From the NCBI GenBank assembly GCA_965372135.1, contig CBDVBD010000107.1, positions 1 through 11,406 on the forward strand: a DNA stretch of 11,406 bases, given 5' to 3'. Below, one piece after another: positions 6,250-11,406 of this stretch. The position numbers and the translations under genes were made by a program. The stretch is from CBDVBD01 sp965372135. Lineage in GTDB: Bacteria; Electryoneota; RPQS01; CBDVBD01. The notes beneath the pieces are model-generated. The model did no database searches and had not been told where the DNA came from. It worked only from the letters and a program-made list of their open reading frames with translations. How positions within the stretch are numbered: position 1 is the stretch's first letter; each line of letters begins with the position of its first letter.

Positions 6250-7154
6250 GAGACCGGGGTTGCCTGGTCAAACAACGGAATCGGCTTGGGCGAGAATCCC
6301 AGTACGCCCAGCCGGAACGCCACCGATAGAGCGGTTACAATCTTGGATGTGGTGGATAGTGATACCCGCTGCCACAGTACCGGATACTGCAGGCGGATGA
6401 TTTTCCGTAGAGTGGCTAAATAGATGGATTTCATGATTTCCGCCACTACCAGAGCTTTCAAATCCGATGGCGGCAGCAACTGATTGGCTTTGCAATAGTG
6501 GTCTAAGGCAATACGCGATATTTCAGACATCAGCGGGGTCTGGGTGATATTATCAGACAGCGTAAGTATATCATCCCGAGTTATGTTGAACCGGTGCAAC
6601 AACTCATCCGGGACGTACACTCTGCCCCGCTGAGCGTCTTCGCCGACATCCCGCAGTATGTTCGTCCACTGCAGCGCCAGACCCAGTTCCTCAGCATACA
6701 CTGCGGAATCAGGATGACTGGCACCGAAAATGGCAATACTCATTAGTCCTACACTGGAAGCCACTCGTCGGCAGTAAGTTTCGGTATCGGTGATAGTTTG
6801 ATATGGGGCATGATCCAGATCCATCTCGATGCCCGTCATCAAATCCTCAAACGGTTTCCGAGGAATGGAGAATTTTCGGCAAGCATCCGCTAATGCCACA
6901 AATACCGGACCATCCGGTGAACCGGACATGGCGTGATCGAACTGTTCCCGAAGCCGGTGTAAATTTTCCCGACCCCGTTCGACATCAACTGATTCATCGG
7001 CAATGTCGTCGGCTATCCGGCAGAAGGCATACACGGCACTCAGCGCCCACCGCTTATCCCTGGATAGGAAACGGAACGCCCAGTAGAAGTTGGCAGCTTG
7101 CTGCCTGGCGATGGATTGGCACTCCAAATAGGCTTGTCGCAGTTCAGCGTCCAT
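6246..7154 (-). CDS. hpnD: Presqualene diphosphate synthase HpnD
   Basis: 302 residues of the squalene/phytoene synthase family. Both aspartate-rich Mg-diphosphate motifs are present: CRIADDIADE (45-54) and NILRDVGEDAQRGRVYVP (165-182). Within the HpnCDE pathway HpnD joins two farnesyl diphosphates to presqualene diphosphate. I assign HpnD rather than HpnC because its second motif has the form RDVGEDAQRGRVYVP and because it is the second synthase in a C-D-E order. The start overlaps the end of hpnC by 11 nt and no Shine-Dalgarno site is visible, suggesting coupling. It ends in TGA within the ATGA shared with hpnE. A phytoene synthase (CrtB) is the main alternative, made less likely by the second synthase next door. 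Confidence 0.88.
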   Translation of the reverse strand: MDAELRQAYLECQSIARQQAANFYWAFRFLSRDKRWALSAVYAFCRIADDIADESVDVERGRENLHRLREQFDHAMSGSPDGPVFVALADACRKFSIPRKPFEDLMTGIEMDLDHAPYQTITDTETYCRRVASSVGLMSIAIFGASHPDSAVYAEELGLALQWTNILRDVGEDAQRGRVYVPDELLHRFNITRDDILTLSDNITQTPLMSEISRIALDHYCKANQLLPPSDLKALVVAEIMKSIYLATLRKIIRLQYPVLWQRVSLSTTSKIVTALSVAFRLGVLGFSPKPIPLFDQATPVS

Positions 7155-8022
7155 GGCGGTTGGTCCGAAATAATGCTGGCAGGCTTACCATCGCAATCCG
7201 AAATTTCCCTGCACTGGATATGGTGGGGCGGTGAGTTAGTACGTTGTATTTGATTTTTTCGATGGATTTCAACACCGAAAGCCCCGCTCTACGGAACATC
7301 TCGATTTCCCATCGCAGGTTCCACCCTACCAGATCGACCAGGGCGCGCCCTCGCTCAAACAGTTCCCGGGTACGCACCACCTCAAAAGCCATCAGATCAT
7401 GAAAGGCTGGGGAAAATTTCCCATGACGAATGTCGTCAACGCTCACCCTAAAGGACTGCAGGTCTTCCTGAGGAATATAGATACGCCCGATGTCGTGATC
7501 CCGAGCCACATCCTGCCAGAAATTCGCTAACTGGAGTCCGGTGCACACCGCATCCGAAGCGGGGAAATACTTTTCCTCCCGATACCCGAAAAGCGCCAGC
7601 ACGATACGACCCACCGGGTTGGCACTGTTACGGCAGTACCCTAACAGGTCATCGAACGTCCGGTATCGATTGGTGGTCTGGTCTTGCCGAAAGGCGGTCA
7701 ACAGATCACGGAATGGTTGCGGCGGAAGATCAAAATCATTGATAGTAGCCGCCACAGCAGTTAAAATTGGATGAGATTTCCCACCCTCCATTGCATCATT
7801 GAAACTAACCTCCCACTGGTCGAGGGCATGCAGCGCCTGATCAGGATTCCCGGTCTCGTCAGCCAAATCATCGGCATGACGGCAGTAAGCATAAATCGAC
7901 GCCAAGGCATCCTTGATACGACGCGGCTGCCGCCACGACACCACGGTAAAATTCTCATAGTGGCGGGTAGATTTACGCACCGACATCATAGCTTTTTTTG
8001 TTTGTGTGTCCGAATCGGGCAT
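7144..8022 (-). CDS. hpnC: Hydroxysqualene synthase HpnC
   Basis: 292 residues of the squalene/phytoene synthase family. The first motif is YCRHADDLADETG (46-58) and the second is FWQDVARDHDIGRIYIP (168-184), where WQDVARD replaces the usual LRDVGED form, as is typical of HpnC. In the pathway it converts presqualene diphosphate to hydroxysqualene. I chose the ATG at 8020-8022 because AGGA (8031-8034) lies 8 nt upstream. The ATG at 8043 would overlap the preceding gene by 16 nt and has a purine run pressed against it. With the chosen start, the gap to the mutase stop is 5 nt. The C-terminal part (RPTISSAGKFRIAMVSLPAL) is moderately hydrophobic, in keeping with membrane association. Confidence 0.88.
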   Translation of the reverse strand: MPDSDTQTKKAMMSVRKSTRHYENFTVVSWRQPRRIKDALASIYAYCRHADDLADETGNPDQALHALDQWEVSFNDAMEGGKSHPILTAVAATINDFDLPPQPFRDLLTAFRQDQTTNRYRTFDDLLGYCRNSANPVGRIVLALFGYREEKYFPASDAVCTGLQLANFWQDVARDHDIGRIYIPQEDLQSFRVSVDDIRHGKFSPAFHDLMAFEVVRTRELFERGRALVDLVGWNLRWEIEMFRRAGLSVLKSIEKIKYNVLTHRPTISSAGKFRIAMVSLPALFRTNRHGR

Positions 8023-8027
8023 TGCAT

Positions 8028-9377
8028 TTATCCTGCCATCCATCCCTTTAGATGGGATTCGATGTTGTCCTGGATTTCCTTCAGGTGGGATTCGGAATCC
8101 GCTTCGAAACGCAACACCAGCACCGGTTGAGTATTCGAAGCCCTCAACAATCCCCAGCCATTATCGAATATCCACCGTACCCCGTCGATGGTGACTTTAT
8201 CCTTCTCACCCAAGGACTCCGCTTGTGCCTTTTCCACCACCTGAAATTTGACATCGTCGGGGCAATCGACTCGGATTTCGGGTGTGGAATGCATCTTAGG
8301 AACATCCTCCAACAAAGTATGCAGCGGTGCATTCGCATCCGCCACAATCTCCAATAATCGCCCAGAAGCATAGATGGCGTCATCGAATCCGAAATAGCGG
8401 TCAGCGAAGAACATGTGTCCGCTCATTTCCCCCGCCAGCAGCGCATTCTCTTCCTTCATCTTTTTCTTAATCAGCGAATGTCCGGTTTTCCACATGATAG
8501 GACGCCCGCCGTATTCGGCAATCTGATCGTACAGCACCTGCGATGACTTCACTTCACTGATAATTGCAGCTCCGGGATTTTTCTTCAGGATATGTCGGGA
8601 AAACAGGATCATCAGTTGGTCACCCCACAGGATATTCCCCAAATCATCTACCACACCGATGCGGTCGGCGTCACCATCATAGGCGATGCCCAATTCCAAG
8701 CCCTGATCTTTCACCTTCGCAATTAACGCTTCCAGATTTTTCGGGAGTGTAGGATCGGGATGGTGATTAGGAAAATTCCCGTCAACTTCGGAAAACAATT
8801 CATATACACCGCAGCTCATTTTACGAAAGATATCCGGCGCAACCATTCCCCCGGTGCCGTTCCCGGAATCTATGGCAATTCGCAACGGGCGACTGATTTC
8901 GAGATTTTCCAGCAGGAAATCCCGGTATGCGGGTATAATATCGAAGGCATTGACACTGCCCATACCCTGAACATACGCCCGTCTTTCGATAATATCCCGC
9001 ACGGCTTGAATTTCGTCGCCATAGATGGTGTCCCAGCCCAAACACACCTTAAATCCGTTGAATTCCGGCGGGTTATGACTGCCAGTAATCATCACTCCAC
9101 CGTCCATTTTGATGTTGGCGATAGAGAAGTAAAGCACCGGTGTAGGGCAGCATCCGACGTCCACTACTTTAATTCCGGTTTGCATCAGACCGAACAGTAG
9201 TCGATCGCGGATGTGTTCCGATGATAACCGCCCGTCTCTACCCAAGGAAATCCGTTCCGCGCCATGTTCCTGCAGATAAGTGCCGATTCCCAACCCCAAA
9301 TTTTCAACGGTATCGTCGGTTAAATCCTTATCTACGATTCCTCGAATGTCGTATTCACGAAAGATCTGTGGATTCAT
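8028..9377 (-). CDS. Phosphomannomutase/phosphoglucomutase (alpha-D-phosphohexomutase family)
   Basis: 449 residues, close to the usual 450-465. It has all four signatures of the family: the catalytic phosphoserine loop MITGSHNPPEFNG (Ser100), the metal-binding loop AYDGDADRIG (DGDAD at 234-238), the sugar-binding loop GEMSGH (316-321) and the phosphate-binding loop RASNTQP (412-418). It interconverts hexose 1- and 6-phosphates for GDP-mannose and/or UDP-glucose formation in the cytoplasm. The TGSHNP serine loop favours the PMM/PGM group over phosphoglucosamine mutase GlmM; which hexose is preferred cannot be read from the sequence. GGAGGT (9381-9386) lies 3 nt before the ATG. It starts 47 nt after bshA and ends 5 nt before hpnC, so it probably shares their transcript. 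Confidence 0.9.
   Translation of the reverse strand: MNPQIFREYDIRGIVDKDLTDDTVENLGLGIGTYLQEHGAERISLGRDGRLSSEHIRDRLLFGLMQTGIKVVDVGCCPTPVLYFSIANIKMDGGVMITGSHNPPEFNGFKVCLGWDTIYGDEIQAVRDIIERRAYVQGMGSVNAFDIIPAYRDFLLENLEISRPLRIAIDSGNGTGGMVAPDIFRKMSCGVYELFSEVDGNFPNHHPDPTLPKNLEALIAKVKDQGLELGIAYDGDADRIGVVDDLGNILWGDQLMILFSRHILKKNPGAAIISEVKSSQVLYDQIAEYGGRPIMWKTGHSLIKKKMKEENALLAGEMSGHMFFADRYFGFDDAIYASGRLLEIVADANAPLHTLLEDVPKMHSTPEIRVDCPDDVKFQVVEKAQAESLGEKDKVTIDGVRWIFDNGWGLLRASNTQPVLVLRFEADSESHLKEIQDNIESHLKGWMAG
8031..8034 (-). promoter_or_regulatory. Shine-Dalgarno site that decides the hpnC start
   Basis: AGGA on the - strand, 8 nt before ATG 8020-8022 and just inside the end of the mutase gene. It supports the shorter hpnC product over the ATG at 8043. 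Confidence 0.5.
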
Positions 9378-9424
9378 TCCACCTCCAAACTACTTCAAGA
9401 CTTCATTATCAGGTATTTTACCGG

Positions 9425-10561
9425 TTATTTAGGATCCAGTAAATTCCGATAGTACGATTCATATTCAGCGGTGATTTCCTTAACGTTAAATCGCTCGATG
9501 GTGCGCCTGCGCGCCTCCTTGCCCATGGAAATTCGGCGCTGGTCATCGCTCAACAGCAGTTTTATCGCTTCTGCCATTTCGGTAATATCCCCGACACAAC
9601 AGAGATATCCGGTTTCGCCGTGATCCACTACTTCCGGAAGACCACCGGCGCAAGTCGCCACCACCGGCACTTCGCAACTCATGGCTTCCAACGCGGATAA
9701 TCCGAAACTCTCAGTCTCACTGGGCAGGAAATACACATCGGCAATGGAAAATAATTCGGCGATGGTCTGCTGTTTCCCTAGGAATATTACGTCATCACTG
9801 ATACTATGTTCCTTTGCCTGCTGTTCCGCTTTGTAACGGTCGGGACCGTCGCCCACCAGCAACAGCTTGGATGGGATTTCCTCGTGTACTTTCGCAAAAG
9901 CGTCCACAATATCTCCTAACCGTTTTACCGGTCGGAAATTGGACGTATGCATCACAATCTTTTCCCCATTGGGAGCGTATTTATTTCGTACTACATGGTT
10001 ATCGCTCTTTACGAAAATATCGGTATCGACAAAATTGGGGATGACGGTAATTGGGTTGGAAATACCGAATGTCTCTACGGTTTCATTCTTCAGGAATTCC
10101 GAGACCGCAGTGAGACAGCAACTTTGTTCCAAAGCGAACCTGGTGATCGGCAGGTAATTTGGGTTACCGCCCACCAATGTTATGTCGGTGCCGTGCAGGG
10201 TGGTCACCACTCGCAGCCGCCCGCCCATCATCTGCTTGGCAAGGTAGGCGCTCACCGCGTGGGGGATGGCATAGTGTACGTGCAACAGATCGAGTTCCAT
10301 CTGCGTCGCCACTTCCACCATTTTGGTTGTCAACGCTAACGAATACGGTGGGTACTGGAACAAAGGATATTCCACCACCTGTACTTTGTGGAAACTCACC
10401 CGTTCTTCGTCATCGGTGAACCGAAAAGGTTTATCGTAACTGATGAAATGGATTTTGTGCCCACGACGTGCCAGGTGCAACCCCAATTCCGTAGCCACTA
10501 CCCCTGATCCGCCATAGGTGGGGTAGCAGGTGATGCCGATGTTTAACGGTCGTTCGGTCAT
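9425..10561 (-). CDS. bshA: N-acetyl-alpha-D-glucosaminyl L-malate synthase BshA
   Basis: 378 residues from ATG 10559-10561, almost the same length as Bacillus BshA. It is a GT4-family glycosyltransferase (GT-B fold): the N-terminal loop CYPTYGGSGVVATELG (12-27), LHVHYAIPHA (93-102), the acceptor-side LHGTDITLVG (122-131), and the C-terminal nucleotide-sugar E-x7-E motif (E284…E292 in ETESFGLSALE). It transfers GlcNAc from UDP-GlcNAc to L-malate, the first step of bacillithiol synthesis. The YPTYGGSG and LHGTDITLVG blocks and the adjacent bshB1 make BshA far more likely than a generic GT4 enzyme. A longer frame extends to 10633 but would overlap bshB1 by 76 nt. The chosen start has GAGG 5 nt upstream and overlaps the bshB1 stop as ATGA. 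Confidence 0.93.
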   Translation of the reverse strand: MTERPLNIGITCYPTYGGSGVVATELGLHLARRGHKIHFISYDKPFRFTDDEERVSFHKVQVVEYPLFQYPPYSLALTTKMVEVATQMELDLLHVHYAIPHAVSAYLAKQMMGGRLRVVTTLHGTDITLVGGNPNYLPITRFALEQSCCLTAVSEFLKNETVETFGISNPITVIPNFVDTDIFVKSDNHVVRNKYAPNGEKIVMHTSNFRPVKRLGDIVDAFAKVHEEIPSKLLLVGDGPDRYKAEQQAKEHSISDDVIFLGKQQTIAELFSIADVYFLPSETESFGLSALEAMSCEVPVVATCAGGLPEVVDHGETGYLCCVGDITEMAEAIKLLLSDDQRRISMGKEARRRTIERFNVKEITAEYESYYRNLLDPK

Positions 10562-11283
10562 GGTATCCTCGTGCCCAGTGATTCCATTAGCGTAATCGGA
10601 TCCGAAATCCCCAGCGGGCGTTCCATAATCCACGGCTCACCGGCTTCGGTGCCTATTTGACTACCCCAATAACGATCACGGATCTTCAGATCTTCCAGGA
10701 ACTTGGGACAACTGATATAGGTTTCTGGAACATCGGAATCCGATTGGGAAAACTGCGATTGATAGCAGGCAATGGCATCATATTTCCGATCCAGATGGTC
10801 GGAAACATCCACTACAAATGATGGTTCCGGAACCCAATGACCAGGGTAATATATGATTCCTTGGGGTCGGAACGGGTCACCATCGACCTTCAACTTATGC
10901 AACCCCGATTGAAAAGCGGCTTTTCGTATCAAATGGAACGCATCTTCGTGATCGGGATGACGATCCCATTTCCAGGGACACAGCAGCCAATTTGGGCGAT
11001 GCCGCCGAATGATTTTGATTACTTTGTGTATATTTTCTTGAGTTGATGCCAAGTCTCCATCCTTGATACCTGCGTTCAGCCGGAGGGGAATCGATAACGC
11101 CTGCCGGGAGGCTTCCGCTTCCTCCATGCGTTGTTGTGTGGTACCTCGGGAAGATAATTCACCTTTGGTAAGGTCAGCGATCCCAACGGCGTATCCCTGG
11201 TGTACCAGCAGAGACAGTGTCCCCCCGCAGAACAATTCCACATCGTCGGGATGCGGGCTTATTGCCAGGACATCCAGCGCCAT
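10558..11283 (-). CDS. bshB1: Bacillithiol biosynthesis deacetylase BshB1
   Basis: 241 residues of the LmbE/PIG-L zinc deacetylase family, near the usual 235. The zinc and catalytic motif is ISPHPDDVELFCGGT (His11, Asp13, Asp14), followed by LTKGELSSRGT (38-48) and the third zinc-ligand motif RHPDHEDA with His112. It deacetylates GlcNAc-malate to GlcN-malate, the second bacillithiol step; BshC, which adds cysteine, is not in this window. I chose ATG 11281-11283 because GGAGGAGG ends 4 nt upstream; a TTG extension to 11310 has no such support. Its stop (TGA) overlaps the bshA ATG, so the two are translationally coupled. Its ATG overlaps the stop of an upstream frame by one base (TAATG). Confidence 0.92.
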   Translation of the reverse strand: MALDVLAISPHPDDVELFCGGTLSLLVHQGYAVGIADLTKGELSSRGTTQQRMEEAEASRQALSIPLRLNAGIKDGDLASTQENIHKVIKIIRRHRPNWLLCPWKWDRHPDHEDAFHLIRKAAFQSGLHKLKVDGDPFRPQGIIYYPGHWVPEPSFVVDVSDHLDRKYDAIACYQSQFSQSDSDVPETYISCPKFLEDLKIRDRYWGSQIGTEAGEPWIMERPLGISDPITLMESLGTRIP

Positions 11284-11406
11284 TATTCCTCCTCCATGGG
11301 GATTACGCAATGTTCAAATTGGTCGATGGGTACCGAGCGCAGCCGTTCGGTCACCCATTCAAATCCGTGTCGCTCCAGGAATTTCAGAGGTGATAACCCG
11401 CGTTCT
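11283..11406 (-). CDS. C-terminal end of an upstream protein, possibly a GNAT acetyltransferase (5' end outside window)
   Basis: On the - strand the frame is open from the right edge to TAA at 11283-11285, giving 40 residues that begin ERGLSPLKFLERHGFEW and end EHCVIPMEEE. The pattern of a helix leading to FLERHGFE, then a strand ending in CVIPME, resembles the end of GNAT N-acetyltransferases (compare FYEKLGF…VVME), but the piece is too short for certainty. Coding is supported by the TAATG overlap with bshB1 and because the bshB1 ribosome site falls inside its last codons, the pattern of an operon junction. Its product is otherwise unknown. Confidence 0.5.
   Translation of the reverse strand, partial: ERGLSPLKFLERHGFEWVTERLRSVPIDQFEHCVIPMEEE
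11288..11295 (-). promoter_or_regulatory. Shine-Dalgarno site of bshB1
   Basis: GGAGGAGG on the - strand, 4 nt before ATG 11281-11283. It is strong and fixes the bshB1 start over the upstream TTG. Confidence 0.85.

Noticed and set aside
6246..8022. Two phytoene synthases (CrtB) for a C40 carotenoid route
   Set aside because: Paired synthases followed by an FAD-dependent amine-oxidase-like gene is the HpnC-HpnD-HpnE arrangement, and the WQDVARD motif of the first fits HpnC. CrtB is kept only as a minor alternative.
8023..8043. Upstream ATG at 8043 for hpnC
   Set aside because: It overlaps the mutase end by 16 nt and the purine run touches the ATG. The ATG at 8022 has a better-spaced AGGA and starts right after the mutase stop.
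8028..9377. Phosphoglucosamine mutase GlmM supplying UDP-GlcNAc to BshA
   Set aside because: The serine loop reads TGSHNP, as in PMM/PGM enzymes, not the SASHNP form usual in GlmM.
10562..10633. Upstream extension of bshA to the start at 10633
   Set aside because: The extra 24 residues are not BshA-like and would overlap bshB1 by 76 nt. The ATG at 10561 has GAGG upstream, an ATGA coupling and gives the usual family length.

Overview
The window most likely comes from an uncultured bacterium of the Bacteroidota/FCB kind or a related candidate phylum. Three separate proteins end in a C-terminal domain that opens with a YPNPFN motif and closes in a short basic tail (…RMILLR, …KVVLMK). This is the hallmark of Por/type IX-type sorting domains (TIGR04183/FlgD-like fold) found across Bacteroidota, Ignavibacteria and relatives such as Marinimicrobia, Zixibacteria and Calditrichota. 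The bacillithiol genes and the three-gene HpnCDE squalene route fit such an origin, but the window cannot place it more precisely. Shine-Dalgarno sites are strong before several genes, and TGA is used as an ordinary stop at three genes.

Layout, left to right. (1) Positions 1-1322, + strand: the 3' end of a large secreted, FnIII-containing protein with a sorting domain, followed by a clear intrinsic terminator. (2) A short convergent intergenic region with a second, perfect 13-bp hairpin. (3) Positions 1467-4779, - strand: two tandem paralogues for secreted, multi-domain surface proteins (signal peptide, MAM/jelly-roll-like region, CARDB-like region, Ig-like region, sorting domain). The downstream copy (1467-3080) is interrupted at codon 59 by an in-frame TGA. 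The two copies share a 410-bp tract that differs at only 3 synonymous positions, while their flanks have clearly diverged. (4) Positions 4915-11406, - strand: a tightly packed run of metabolic genes read right to left: the tail of an unidentified ORF, bshB1, bshA, a phosphomannomutase/phosphoglucomutase, hpnC, hpnD, hpnE. Neighbours overlap or are separated by no more than 47 nt, so they are probably one transcription unit.

How the genes work together. BshA joins UDP-GlcNAc to L-malate and BshB1 deacetylates the product. These are the first two steps to bacillithiol; the final enzyme, BshC, is not in the window. HpnD, HpnC and HpnE turn two farnesyl diphosphates into squalene via presqualene diphosphate and hydroxysqualene. 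Squalene would feed hopanoids, other triterpenoids or C30 carotenoids, but no cyclase or desaturase is present here to tell which. The mutase supplies hexose phosphates for nucleotide sugars.

Most of the window is recognisable. The points most worth checking are the in-frame TGA in the secreted paralogue (nonsense mutation, sequence error or, much less likely, selenocysteine: it follows a Cys-Ser-Ser and is followed by a perfect hairpin), the gene-conversion-like tract, and a triplicated heptamer placed just before the sorting domain of the first gene. No RNA genes, CRISPR arrays or insertion sequences were seen.
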